NCBI GenBank assembly: GCA_017403185.1
Contig: JAFQON010000041.1
Span: forward strand, 62,001-126,000
Source: Clostridia bacterium
Lineage (GTDB): Bacteria; Bacillota; Clostridia; Oscillospirales; Acutalibacteraceae
Direction of reading: 5' to 3'
Length of the DNA: 64,000 nucleotides
Part shown: one piece after another, positions 7,763 through 16,234 of the stretch
Position numbering within the stretch: position 1 is the stretch's first letter
Layout: each line of letters begins with the position of its first letter
The notes under the pieces: generated by a model
Database searches by the model: none
What the model was told of the DNA's origin: nothing
What the model saw: only the letters and a program-made list of their open reading frames with translations
Position numbers and translations under genes: made by a program

Positions 7763-10081
7763 ATGATAACTTTTGGTCAGGGTTCAGTCGAAAACAAAAT
7801 AATGGAGGTTGCTCAGCGAATTATTGCTCTTCGTCTGGATATGGGTCTTACTCAGGGCGAAATGGCCAATAAAATCGGTATGAGTGAAGAAGAATATTGC
7901 TATTATGAATCTGGCAGCAGGGATTTCAGCTTTACATTTATCTATAAGCTTGCTCAGGTTTGCAATGTTGAAATTACCGATATCATGGAAGGCAGCAGCC
8001 CCAGCCTCACTGAATATACTCTCACAAGAAAAGGCGAGGGGATGCCCATAACAAGAAGAGAGGGCTATGTTTATAACCGCCTTGCACCCTTCTTCAAGAA
8101 TAAAATTGCAGAGCCCTTCAGAGTTGTTATCCCTTATTCGGAAGAAGCTCTTAATCCTCCTTATCACTGTGTTTCTCACGAGGGTCAGGAAATTAACATT
8201 GTAACAAAAGGCGCTCTTAAAATAATTATCGGCGACAGAACGGAAACCCTTAATGAGGGCGACTGTATTTATTTTGATTCGGCTGTTCCTCACTGTGAAA
8301 TCGCAGTCGGCGGTCAGGAATGCGAATTCTATGCAATTGTTATTTCGCCCGACGGTTCATCTGAGATGACGGAGTGTGTTGAAGAAATCAAGGTTCCCAG
8401 CACAACCAATGTTGACCTTGCAAATCTTCAGAATCCCGTTTATGCAAAGTTTATTGAAACAACTCTTGATGAAAACGGTGTTCTTAACGGTATCACCTTC
8501 AAAAATGACGATAAATTTAATTTTGCTTTTGATGTTGTTGATGAGCTTGCAAAGAAATGCCCTGATAAAACCGCAATGCTTCATATCGAAAACGACGGAA
8601 CAGAAAGACGCTTCACATTCGGTGATATGAGCCGTGAATCTGCAAGAACTGCAAACTACTTTAAGTCACTCGGCATCAAAAAGGGCGACAGAGTAATGCT
8701 TGTTCTTAAGCGTCACTATCAGTTCTGGTTCTCAATTCTTGCTCTTCATAAGATCGGAGCAATCGTTGTTCCCGCAACAAATCAGCTTGTTGAGCACGAT
8801 TTTGAATACCGCTTCAATGCAGGTCAGATAAGTGCAATCGTCTGCACTGCAGATGGAGATGTAGCCCGTCAGGTTGAGCTTGCTGCCGAAAAGAGCGAAT
8901 TCCTTAAAACAAAAATCATTGCTCACGGCAAGCGTGACGGCTGGCACAGCTTTGATGACGAATACTGCACCTTCAGCGATGTTTACGAAAGACCTTCGGC
9001 AGAAGAAGGCGCATTCGGTTATGACCCGATGCTTATGTTCTTCACCTCGGGCACAACAGGATATCCCAAAATTGCAATGCACAGCCACAGATATCCTCTC
9101 GGTCACTTTATCACTGCCAAATATTGGCACAATGTTGACCCCAACGGACTGCACTTTACCATTTCCGATACAGGCTGGGGTAAGGCTCTTTGGGGCAAGC
9201 TCTACGGTCAGTGGCTCTGTGAAGCGGGTGTATTTACCTATGACTTTGACCGTTTTGTTGCCGATGATATTCTCAAGCTTATCGGCAAGCACAAGATAAC
9301 AACCTTCTGTGCTCCCCCCACGATGTACCGCTTCTTTATCAAAGAAGACCTCTCAAAATATGACCTCAAGTCAATCAAATATGCAACAACTGCAGGCGAA
9401 GCACTCAATCCCGAGGTGTTCCAGCAGTTCCTTAAGGCAACGGGCATCAGACTTATGGAGGGCTTCGGTCAGACCGAAACCACTCTTGCAATCGGTAATT
9501 TTGTCGGCTCATCAATCAAGGTTGGCTCAATGGGCAAGCCCAGTCCGCTCTTTGATGTTGACCTTATCACATCGGAAGGCACTGTTGCCAAGGTCGGTGA
9601 GGTTGGCGAAATCGTAGTCAGAACAGATGCAGGCTCACCCTGCGGTCTGTTTATGGAATATTACCGCGATGAACAGAAAACAACCGAAGCGTGGCATGAT
9701 AATATCTATCATACAGGCGATACCGCATGGAGAGATGAAGACGGCTTCTTCTGGTATGTGGGCAGAGTTGATGACCTTATCAAGTCATCAGGCTACCGTA
9801 TAGGCCCCTTTGAGATTGAAAGCGTTATCATGGAGCTTCCCTATGTTCTTGAGTGTGCGGTTTCAGCTGCACCTGATGAAATCAGAGGTCAGGTTGTTAA
9901 GGCAGATATCGTTCTCACAAAGGGCACGGAAAAAACCGATGAACTCAAAAAAGAAATTCAGAAGTATGTTAAAGAGCGAACCGCTCCTTACAAATACCCC
10001 AGAATTGTTGAGTTCAGGGATGAACTTCCCAAAACAATCAGCGGAAAGATCCGCCGCGTAGACCTCAGAGCGGGTAAATAA
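7763..10081 (+). CDS. XRE-cupin-acyl-CoA synthetase fusion protein
   Basis: 772 residues in one frame with three domains. An XRE helix-turn-helix spans about residues 10-72, a small cupin about 100-200 (PPYHCVSHEGQEI, then a GDCIYFDSAVPH strand), and an AMP-binding acyl-CoA synthetase about 235-772. The ligase motifs are intact: FFTSGTTGYPK, GFGQTET, YHTGDTAWRDEDGFFWYVGR and the C-terminal lysine loop in PKTISGKIRR. The ligase resembles the acetate/medium-chain acyl-CoA synthetase group. XRE plus cupin is a common architecture of metabolite-sensing repressors, so the protein may both activate an acid and sense it. It is monocistronic, behind a T-box, which suggests an acid from amino-acid metabolism. 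Substrate and any DNA target are unknown. Confidence 0.88.
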   Translation: MITFGQGSVENKIMEVAQRIIALRLDMGLTQGEMANKIGMSEEEYCYYESGSRDFSFTFIYKLAQVCNVEITDIMEGSSPSLTEYTLTRKGEGMPITRREGYVYNRLAPFFKNKIAEPFRVVIPYSEEALNPPYHCVSHEGQEINIVTKGALKIIIGDRTETLNEGDCIYFDSAVPHCEIAVGGQECEFYAIVISPDGSSEMTECVEEIKVPSTTNVDLANLQNPVYAKFIETTLDENGVLNGITFKNDDKFNFAFDVVDELAKKCPDKTAMLHIENDGTERRFTFGDMSRESARTANYFKSLGIKKGDRVMLVLKRHYQFWFSILALHKIGAIVVPATNQLVEHDFEYRFNAGQISAIVCTADGDVARQVELAAEKSEFLKTKIIAHGKRDGWHSFDDEYCTFSDVYERPSAEEGAFGYDPMLMFFTSGTTGYPKIAMHSHRYPLGHFITAKYWHNVDPNGLHFTISDTGWGKALWGKLYGQWLCEAGVFTYDFDRFVADDILKLIGKHKITTFCAPPTMYRFFIKEDLSKYDLKSIKYATTAGEALNPEVFQQFLKATGIRLMEGFGQTETTLAIGNFVGSSIKVGSMGKPSPLFDVDLITSEGTVAKVGEVGEIVVRTDAGSPCGLFMEYYRDEQKTTEAWHDNIYHTGDTAWRDEDGFFWYVGRVDDLIKSSGYRIGPFEIESVIMELPYVLECAVSAAPDEIRGQVVKADIVLTKGTEKTDELKKEIQKYVKERTAPYKYPRIVEFRDELPKTISGKIRRVDLRAGK

Positions 10082-10089
10082 GATTTAAA

Positions 10090-10131
10090 ACTGCGGAAAT
10101 TTCAAAAAATTTCCGCAGTTTCTGCTTTTTT
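10090..10131 (+). terminator. Terminator after the T-box-controlled ligase
   Basis: ACTGCGGAAATTT and AAATTTCCGCAGT form a long stem, followed by TTTCTGCTTTTTT. It makes the ligase gene monocistronic. Confidence 0.85.
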
Positions 10132-10134
10132 ACA

Positions 10135-10158
10135 GACCAAACCGTAAAATTATTCGTC
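10135..10158 (+). promoter_or_regulatory. ECF-like promoter element, copy C
   Basis: GACC at 10135-10138 and CGTC at 10155-10158, again with 16 bases between, in the context ACAGACCAAACC...CGTCTTTAAGGTG. A leader hairpin (AAGGC 10169-10173 with GCCTT 10182-10186) follows. It drives the YfjL-like membrane protein gene. Confidence 0.6.
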
Positions 10159-10213
10159 TTTAAGGTGTAAGGCAGAAAAAGGCCTTGAAACACAGTCTGA
10201 AAGGATGAAAATT

Positions 10214-10894
10214 ATGAAAACAAAAACAAAGAAGAATATCATTAAGGCGGTTGTCGGCACGGCGGTTGCGGGTGTTGTTGCGTTTGCAGGTTGGCTGGGC
10301 TGTGCGTTTTGGGGGAATCCGTTAGAGATGCATAAACTCAGTAAATCAGCCGAAGAATATGTTGAGAAAAAGTATCCGGATGAAAATTATGAAATTTCAA
10401 AATGTACATTCGATTGGAAGTTAGGTGATTATTATGTTACGGCACAGTCTCCGACAAGCGAAGACACACGCTTCACAATCCGTAGTGACTATGACGGAGG
10501 ATTTACCGATAATCATTCTGCAGAGACTTTCCAGCGTAATGCTGTTGAACGGTTTCTTGATGCACTGAAGGAAGATGTCAGATTGCTTGTTGAAGATGAA
10601 TTCGGAAGGAATATTGAGTTGACGGTAGGCATAATATCAGATGATGAATCTCCTGTTGTTGCCATTGACCAGCCGGTTGACCTTGAAAATTTTCCGTGGG
10701 AAATAAGTATTCAGATGCGAACAAATAAAGGCGATAAAACTGAAGATGAGATGGTTGAAGAAACGGTTGACAGAATTGCAAAGACATTGGGTGATAAATA
10801 CACCGTTGGTGAGTATACTTTTTATTACAGCAGAGGTGACGGAGGCAATAACTGGGTTACCCTGACAGCAGAAGAGGCGGCAAGAATACAATAA
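10214..10894 (+). CDS. YfjL-like membrane-anchored protein
   Basis: 226 residues. It starts with a basic segment and one membrane-spanning or uncleaved signal segment (about 10-30), then GNPLEMHKLSKSAEEYVEKKY, which resembles the start of YfjL-like proteins of Firmicutes (GNP, followed by an amphipathic helix and a KKYP motif). The rest looks like a soluble extracytoplasmic domain with alternating strands. ATG 10214 is chosen over 10205 because AAGGA at 10201-10205 overlaps the earlier one. It is monocistronic, behind an ECF-like promoter, which fits an envelope role. The biochemical function is unknown. Confidence 0.6.
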   Translation: MKTKTKKNIIKAVVGTAVAGVVAFAGWLGCAFWGNPLEMHKLSKSAEEYVEKKYPDENYEISKCTFDWKLGDYYVTAQSPTSEDTRFTIRSDYDGGFTDNHSAETFQRNAVERFLDALKEDVRLLVEDEFGRNIELTVGIISDDESPVVAIDQPVDLENFPWEISIQMRTNKGDKTEDEMVEETVDRIAKTLGDKYTVGEYTFYYSRGDGGNNWVTLTAEEAARIQ

Positions 10895-10897
10895 AAA

Positions 10898-10931
10898 ATC
10901 CCCGAGTTTCAAAAACTCGGGGATAAATTTT
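10898..10931. terminator. Bidirectional terminator between convergent genes
   Basis: ATCCCCGAGTTT and AAACTCGGGGAT form a 12-pair stem flanked by A-rich and T-rich runs. It can therefore end transcripts from both the YfjL-like gene and the leftward DUF3798 operon. Confidence 0.85.
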
Positions 10932-10933
10932 TG

Positions 10934-12133
10934 TTATCTGAGTGTTTCAAATCCCGGCTGATATGCCATAAAAGCATTTTTCTTTGTGCCGTAAGCCGTG
11001 ATTGAGAAATCGTCGCTGTTTGCGGCAACGAGTGCTCTTACGGTTGCTTTATCAGCCATGTTTTCTGCTGTCATTGTGCCGCCGAGAAGATCAAACGAGC
11101 TGTGAACGGCTGCTCTGAGAAGGATTGATGCGAGCGGAGTTTTGTAGATGCTGAGCCTTGCCGTGCCGCTGTTGTCAGCTTCAACGGCATCCTTTGCGCT
11201 CTTGATATAGGCTGCAACATCCGTAATGCTTTCGGGCTTTGCAATTTCATAAACCTCGCCGAGTCCGTTGTAGGCGGTGGGGAATGAGGGGCATACATAT
11301 ATAAGTCCTCTGCTGTTTGCCTGGTTTATGAGTGTGGACTGAACGGCGCTGTCTGTTGAGAAAAGAGCAACATCCTTACCCTCTACTGTTTTGTTGAGAT
11401 AGAGTCTTGCAACTGCTTCGTCAATATATTTCTGAGCTGCTGAAATACCGCCGGTATTGTTGGTGTCAACGCTGCTGTTATAGATATAAGTTATTCCCTG
11501 TGCATCGCAGGCGTTTTTGAAAGCATCAATTTCGCTTCTGATAAGGGGGTTGGAGGAAATATGGCGGGAAATCGAGAATGCAACAAAATATTTTGCTCCC
11601 TGAGCCTTTGCCTGAGCAACAATGTCTTCGGCAGCCTTTGCCCAGTCAACGCAATAAACAAGGTTTGCGAGGTCTGAAATTTCTTCGATATCTTCTTCGG
11701 GTTCTATGCAGACCGTTACGATTTCGGGGTTGATTTCTTTTGCTTTGTAGATGGCGTTTCTTGTGTACTGAGTTGCTCTTGCATAAACGATTGCACCTAT
11801 GTCAGGGTCATTTGCAAGCTCTTTTGAGAATGTGATGATGCCGGGGTCGCCGCCTTCAAGAATACGGCTGTCCTTGTATTCTTTGATTACAATGTTGTTG
11901 GGATATTCGCTTTCAAGCTCTTTGGCTGCCTTGTAATCTTCGGGGAACTGTGCCTCGGGTGCAACAAGAATTGCAACCTTTTTGTCAGGAAGCACAATTT
12001 CATCGGCGTTATATTTTACTGCAGGATCTTCGGGCTTTTCATCTTTGCAGGAAGCGAGAGAAAAGAGCAGAACAAAAACAAGCGTTGCTGCTGCTATTCT
12101 TTTGAAAAGTCCATGTTTCTTTGTGAGTTTCAT
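10934..12133 (-). CDS. DUF3798 lipoprotein (substrate-binding-like)
   Basis: 399 residues with a lipoprotein signal peptide (hydrophobic core, then LFSLASC, lipidated Cys at about 28). The mature part matches the DUF3798 pattern: LANDPDIGAIVYARATQ, a GAKYFVAFSISRHIS segment like the family's FPRH motif, then IDEAVARLYL and CPSFPTAYNGLGE. The fold is expected to resemble type 1 periplasmic binding proteins, so a small ligand at the cell surface is likely, but which one is unknown. Its ATG overlaps the stop of the regulator gene upstream (ATGA), so the two are translationally coupled. It is the last gene of the operon starting near 15.5 kb. Confidence 0.78.
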   Translation of the reverse strand: MKLTKKHGLFKRIAAATLVFVLLFSLASCKDEKPEDPAVKYNADEIVLPDKKVAILVAPEAQFPEDYKAAKELESEYPNNIVIKEYKDSRILEGGDPGIITFSKELANDPDIGAIVYARATQYTRNAIYKAKEINPEIVTVCIEPEEDIEEISDLANLVYCVDWAKAAEDIVAQAKAQGAKYFVAFSISRHISSNPLIRSEIDAFKNACDAQGITYIYNSSVDTNNTGGISAAQKYIDEAVARLYLNKTVEGKDVALFSTDSAVQSTLINQANSRGLIYVCPSFPTAYNGLGEVYEIAKPESITDVAAYIKSAKDAVEADNSGTARLSIYKTPLASILLRAAVHSSFDLLGGTMTAENMADKATVRALVAANSDDFSITAYGTKKNAFMAYQPGFETLR

Positions 12134-13125
12134 AATATTACCTCTTTGTTGATTAATTTTTGGTCAAACAGATTTTTTAACCCGTTCGGAGCAAGGATTT
12201 CTATTTTATCGCTTAATGTAAGCAGCCAGCCGACCAATGAATAGTCAATCACGGTGAAAACTTTGGCTACACAGTACCCTTCGGTATCATCCTTGCGGAA
12301 TTGAACGGGAAAATTGAAGCGGTTTTCTATAATATCAATATATTCCGTTTTGGTTCGCAACAGAAGCCAGCTTTTTTCGGCCAAATTCATTTTGGAAGGT
12401 TCGCATCCGAAATAGTTGTCTGCCGATGTGAGGTCATCGGTGAATTCGACTGACTCATTTTCGGTGATAACGGCATCCTCGATGCGTGAAATATGAATAT
12501 ATTCTGCCTTTTTCGGGCAGGTTGCCTGAGTAAACACAAGTGAAACCGTGCCGTTGGCCACTGCAAGCACTATGGGGTTAACCGTGATGCTTTCAATTTG
12601 CCTTGCTTCTGAAAAGCTGTCCCCCGGAATTGCTCTTGATATTTTCAAAACAACCTGTTTTTTGTCTGTTACAGCAATTCTCAGCGTGCGTATGACACTG
12701 CTTAATTCCTTGCGTGATGACGGCAGAGAATTGAGGTTTACCGTAGTGTTTAGCACAAGGTCAAGGGTAGGTACGCATACGCATTTGCGCAGATATTTTT
12801 TTATATATTCGACATCATTTTCGGTGAGCATTTCTGAAGAAAAAACCGATTCAAGAATAAGACCTATGGCATCCTGTGAAAAATACTTTGCAATGTAATA
12901 TCCTTTTTTTGGCTTTGTAACGCTGATTATTTTTATTGGCGTTGTGTTGATTGCTTTTATATCGGATAAAACATTTCTTTTTGTAACCTCATATCCGTAG
13001 TCGCACAGCCAATCGCATATTTCTTCAAGCGAAAGAATGTTGTGCTCGTCCGAATACATGGTCATGATTTCCACGAGGCAAAGCAGTCTTGTTCTTGCAT
13101 TGGTGTTTGCTGCCAATGTAACCAC
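12130..13125 (-). CDS. WYL-type helix-turn-helix transcriptional regulator
   Basis: 331 residues. The N-terminal third is a DeoR/YafY-like winged helix (SLEEICDWLCDYGYEVTKRNVLSDIKAI reads as the recognition region). The middle resembles a WYL-type ligand domain (VNPIVLAVANGTVSLVFT, then HISRIEDAVIT), and a C-terminal extension follows. Such proteins bind nucleotides or small effectors and regulate neighbouring genes. The start used is GTG 13125, which lies very close to its AAAAGGCG site; a TTG nine bases in is a credible alternative. It sits between a GH2 glycosidase and a DUF3798 lipoprotein and probably controls them. Confidence 0.72.
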   Translation of the reverse strand: MVTLAANTNARTRLLCLVEIMTMYSDEHNILSLEEICDWLCDYGYEVTKRNVLSDIKAINTTPIKIISVTKPKKGYYIAKYFSQDAIGLILESVFSSEMLTENDVEYIKKYLRKCVCVPTLDLVLNTTVNLNSLPSSRKELSSVIRTLRIAVTDKKQVVLKISRAIPGDSFSEARQIESITVNPIVLAVANGTVSLVFTQATCPKKAEYIHISRIEDAVITENESVEFTDDLTSADNYFGCEPSKMNLAEKSWLLLRTKTEYIDIIENRFNFPVQFRKDDTEGYCVAKVFTVIDYSLVGWLLTLSDKIEILAPNGLKNLFDQKLINKEVIL

Positions 13126-13148
13126 CGCCTTTTTTATTTTTATCTGCC

Positions 13149-14906
13149 TTAATATGTGAGCTTTTTGTTTGTTTCGATAAGAATATTTTTATCTATTTTG
13201 AGCACTTCTCTGTCATAGCTGTAAATTCCGTTGACTTCGAACTCAACATCGCTGACCTGAGTATATACCGTTGCACACAGACCTTTTTTGATGAGCCTTA
13301 CAATCTGAACATCATGCAGATGCTTGTATGCGGCTGAAAGCTTCTCGCTGTTGGGGAACATAATATATCCGAAGGATTTTTTTGCATTCCACACATGGTC
13401 TTTTATATTCCAGCTGTATCCGCCGTATTCGCTGAGCACATAGGGGCGGCCCTTCTTGGTGAACCAAAACGGACCCGTGACGGGAACGATATATCTGTGC
13501 ATACTCTTGAAGTCGGGGCCTTTCTGGTCATGCCAACCGCTTGCGTGATCAACAAAACGGGTCGGGTCGAGCTCCTTTACTTTTATTGCGATTTCCTTTG
13601 CATCAAACTGGCCCCAACCTTCGTTGAAGGGTACCCAGCAGCAGATTGAAACGCAGTTGTAAAGGCTGTCAATCATGCGCCAAAGCTCCTGCCTGAATTC
13701 TTCACGCCACTCGGGTTCACCGCGCTTGAAGCTCTTATACATATTATCTTTTACATGAATGCTGAGATTGGGCAACACGCCCGCAAGAACATTGCCGATG
13801 TATTCACCGCCGCTCACCATATCCTGCCATACAAGCATTCCGAGGCGGTCACAGTGATAATACCATCTGAGAGGCTCAACCTTGATATGCTTTCTGAGCA
13901 TATTGAAGCCGCATTCCTTCATTTTTTCAATATCAAAAATCATTGCTTCATCGCACGGGGGAGTGAGCTGGCTTTCAGGCCAATAACCCTGGTCAAGCAG
14001 ACCCTTCTGAAAATAGGGCTTGTTGTTGAGAGCAAGCCTCGGGATACCCTTGTCATCTTTAACTATTGAGAATTTACGCATTCCGAAGTAGCTCTTTACT
14101 TCGTCTTTTTCTCCGTTGCAGTCAAGGGTGAGATAAAGGTCATAAAGGAACGGATATTCGGGACTCCAGAGCTTTGCATCGGGAACGGGGATTTCAGCAT
14201 CGGCGGAGATTTCGCCGTCAAATACAACCTTATCACCGTCAAGAATTTTTGCAAAAAGCTTGCCGCCGCATTCGCAGGTGGTGTTAACCTTAACGCCTAT
14301 AACGCCTTTATCAATATCGGGGATAAGCTTGATTTTTTCAATTCTGCAGTAGTTTACCGGCTCAAGCCATACAGTCTGCCATATACCTGAGGTTGCGGTG
14401 TACCAGAAGCCGTGAGTTTTGTTTACTTGCTTGCCTCTCTGCTGATGACCCGAATCCGTGGGGTCATACACCTTGACGACAAGCTCATTTTCACATTCTT
14501 TTAGAGCATCTGTGATATCAAAATAAAACGGATCATAGCCGCCTGTGTGCTCGCCCACAAGAACCGAGTTCACCCATACGCTGCACTGCCAGTCAACCGC
14601 ATCAAAATGGAGCAGAGTTCTTTTGCCCTTGAAGTCATCTGAAAGCGTGAAAAATCTGCGATACCAGAGGCGTTCATCGGGGCTGAGAGCCTTCTCAACA
14701 CCCGAAGCGGCAGATTCAATTGAAAAGGGCACAAGAATTTTGCCGCCAAAGCTTTCGGGCTTTTCTGCGTTTTTGTCAGTTACGGCATAGTCATAGCTGC
14801 CGTTAAGACACATCCAGCTTTCTCTTTCAAGCTGCGGTCTGGGGTATTCGGCAAGCGGGCATTCCTGACTGATTTCTTTAAACCATCGTGTTCTTAATTC
14901 GCTCAT
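13149..14906 (-). CDS. Glycoside hydrolase family 2 (beta-galactosidase/glucuronidase-like)
   Basis: 585 residues without a signal peptide, so cytoplasmic. The order is an N-terminal jelly-roll (residues about 20-190, with the GDYDPFYFDIT-type loop), an immunoglobulin-like sandwich (about 190-280), and a TIM barrel. The acid/base is in WVPFNEGWGQ and the nucleophile in VLSEYGGYSW. The barrel is followed directly by the stop, so the extra C-terminal domains of long GH2 enzymes are missing. Substrate cannot be assigned by eye. Twenty bases separate it from the lipoprotein upstream and about twenty from the regulator downstream, which indicates one operon. Confidence 0.9.
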   Translation of the reverse strand: MSELRTRWFKEISQECPLAEYPRPQLERESWMCLNGSYDYAVTDKNAEKPESFGGKILVPFSIESAASGVEKALSPDERLWYRRFFTLSDDFKGKRTLLHFDAVDWQCSVWVNSVLVGEHTGGYDPFYFDITDALKECENELVVKVYDPTDSGHQQRGKQVNKTHGFWYTATSGIWQTVWLEPVNYCRIEKIKLIPDIDKGVIGVKVNTTCECGGKLFAKILDGDKVVFDGEISADAEIPVPDAKLWSPEYPFLYDLYLTLDCNGEKDEVKSYFGMRKFSIVKDDKGIPRLALNNKPYFQKGLLDQGYWPESQLTPPCDEAMIFDIEKMKECGFNMLRKHIKVEPLRWYYHCDRLGMLVWQDMVSGGEYIGNVLAGVLPNLSIHVKDNMYKSFKRGEPEWREEFRQELWRMIDSLYNCVSICCWVPFNEGWGQFDAKEIAIKVKELDPTRFVDHASGWHDQKGPDFKSMHRYIVPVTGPFWFTKKGRPYVLSEYGGYSWNIKDHVWNAKKSFGYIMFPNSEKLSAAYKHLHDVQIVRLIKKGLCATVYTQVSDVEFEVNGIYSYDREVLKIDKNILIETNKKLTY

Positions 14907-14925
14907 TATATTTTTCTCCTATGGA

Positions 14926-15498
14926 TTAATAATATATGTTTTCAAGACGGATATTTCCGTCAACGGTTACTGCTTTAATTTCAAAGGTATGGTCTTTGCC
15001 TTTTTCGGTTTTAACCGTAACCTCAAGCTCATATGTGCCTTCGGCTGCGGTTATAACTTCAATTTCGGGTGCGCTCCAATCATAGTTCTTTGCTTTTACA
15101 GCGGAGCTTTTGGTGTTGAGGTAAAGCTGACCGTAAATATCTTTATACATATCAAACTCCTCAAGGATGCTTTTGGCAGCTTCATCAGTGTAGGTTGCAT
15201 TGAGCGACTGCACAAAATCCTCGTATGAATCGAATATATCGGATGAAACAGGGGCGAATGTGCCGCTTTTATCAGAGATTGACTTATCGGCATCCACGGG
15301 CAGGAATTCTTCAACGAAAACTTCTTCAACAAAAAGCGCATTGGAGTTGATAAGTGAACGCAAAACTGTCATCTGCCCCTCGGCCACATAGTTTGGTGCA
15401 AGGGCATCTTTTTTTGAAGTGCTGTCGGTATTGCCTGAGTCTGAGCAGCCTGCAAATAAAAACAAGATACAAGCAAAAATCAAAACAAATCTTTTCAT
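14926..15498 (-). CDS. Small lipoprotein of unknown function
   Basis: 190 residues, starting with a lipoprotein signal (FLFAGC, lipidated Cys at about 19), then a serine/threonine-rich linker and a mixed alpha/beta domain rich in acidic residues. No family is recognised. It is the first gene of a leftward operon with the GH2 glycosidase, the WYL-type regulator and the DUF3798 lipoprotein. That suggests a surface-attached accessory or sensing role in the same pathway. Confidence 0.7.
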   Translation of the reverse strand: MKRFVLIFACILFLFAGCSDSGNTDSTSKKDALAPNYVAEGQMTVLRSLINSNALFVEEVFVEEFLPVDADKSISDKSGTFAPVSSDIFDSYEDFVQSLNATYTDEAAKSILEEFDMYKDIYGQLYLNTKSSAVKAKNYDWSAPEIEVITAAEGTYELEVTVKTEKGKDHTFEIKAVTVDGNIRLENIYY

Positions 15499-15537
15499 AA
15501 ACGCATTCCTTTAATATAAATGTTTATAATTAAATAT

Positions 15538-15566
15538 ATTATATAAAATAATATTGATTTAGTCAA
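15538..15566 (-). promoter_or_regulatory. Sigma-A promoter of the lipoprotein-GH2-WYL-DUF3798 operon
   Basis: On the minus strand, TTGACT (15561-15566) and TATAAT (15538-15543) are 17 bases apart, 40 bases before the lipoprotein start. Confidence 0.75.
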
Positions 15567-15597
15567 CTGTTTATCGGTAATATGAACAAAAATTCAC

Positions 15598-15632
15598 AAA
15601 TAAAAACTGCCTCACGAAAGCAAGGCAGTTTG
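15598..15632 (-). terminator. Terminator on the minus strand
   Basis: AAACTGCCT and AGGCAGTTT form a 9-pair stem, followed by a T-rich run when read leftwards. It serves the small gene ending at 15747. Between them (15640-15740) is an open minus-strand stretch that encodes a hydrophobic run followed by NPAAGEIIKQNKASKK but has no good start. It may be a gene remnant. Confidence 0.75.
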
Positions 15633-15746
15633 TGTTGTTATTTTTTTGAAGCTTTGTTCTGCTTTATTATTTCGCCCGCAGCGGGATTGAGTACGGTTAA
15701 TATTATGATTATCAATATTATACGCCGTGGTGTAAATATAAGGAAA

Positions 15747-16088
15747 TCATCTCTTTAAAAGGTTATTGATTGTTTCCATTTCTTTTTTAGAGGAGCACGC
15801 AAATGTATATACAGGACGGTTCATTGAGTGAACGGTCACGAGAGCAGTTAACAGTGTTTTCTTTGCTTCAACAGAGGTTATTTCTCTTATCGGGATAAGA
15901 ATAATGTCGTTTTTCATATCAGCTGATGCCGACATTGCTAAGCCGATAAGTCCGCCGATACTGTTACCCAAAAGGCTGCCTTTTTTAAATGCGAGATATT
16001 CTTCGGTTATTTCGAAGGCACAAGGTCTGTAGCCTTTAGTGTTATTGTCGGTGAATTTTATAGTCTGTGAGTAAAAAAGTGTCTGCAT
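15747..16088 (-). CDS. Small protein with PH-like domain pattern, unknown function
   Basis: 113 residues, cytoplasmic. The alternation FEITEEYLAFKKGSL, IPIREITSVEAKK, VYTFACSSKKEMETINNLL resembles small bacterial PH/GRAM-like domains, and a glycine-rich hydrophobic patch (about 40-57) sits between strands. The assignment is weak. ATG 16088 is chosen because AGGAG lies 8 bases upstream; the longer TTG frame begins inside that site. It appears to be monocistronic. Confidence 0.5.
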   Translation of the reverse strand: MQTLFYSQTIKFTDNNTKGYRPCAFEITEEYLAFKKGSLLGNSIGGLIGLAMSASADMKNDIILIPIREITSVEAKKTLLTALVTVHSMNRPVYTFACSSKKEMETINNLLKR

Positions 16089-16137
16089 TGTGTCATCTCC
16101 TGTCAAAATTTGTTGTATATATTATACTGTATTACAA

Positions 16138-16175
16138 TAAAAAAATCAAGCAGTCTGCATAAGCAAACTGCTTGA
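16138..16175 (-). terminator. Terminator after the XRE regulator gene
   Basis: TCAAGCAGT and ACTGCTTGA form a 9-pair stem, followed leftwards by seven T residues. It ends the XRE transcript. Confidence 0.8.
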
Positions 16176-16234
16176 CTGTAAAATTTTTAACCGATATATC
16201 TCACGGAAAATATGCCGAAAGAACTTGCTGAAAA

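Noticed and set aside
7645-7872. 75-residue frame across the T-box terminator
   Set aside because: It runs through the T-box core and terminator and into the ligase gene in another frame; the RNA structure explains the region.
12158-12165. A GACC on the minus strand near the DUF3798 start, resembling the ECF-like motif
   Set aside because: It lies in the end of the regulator gene and no CGTC or CATC is found 16 bases on.
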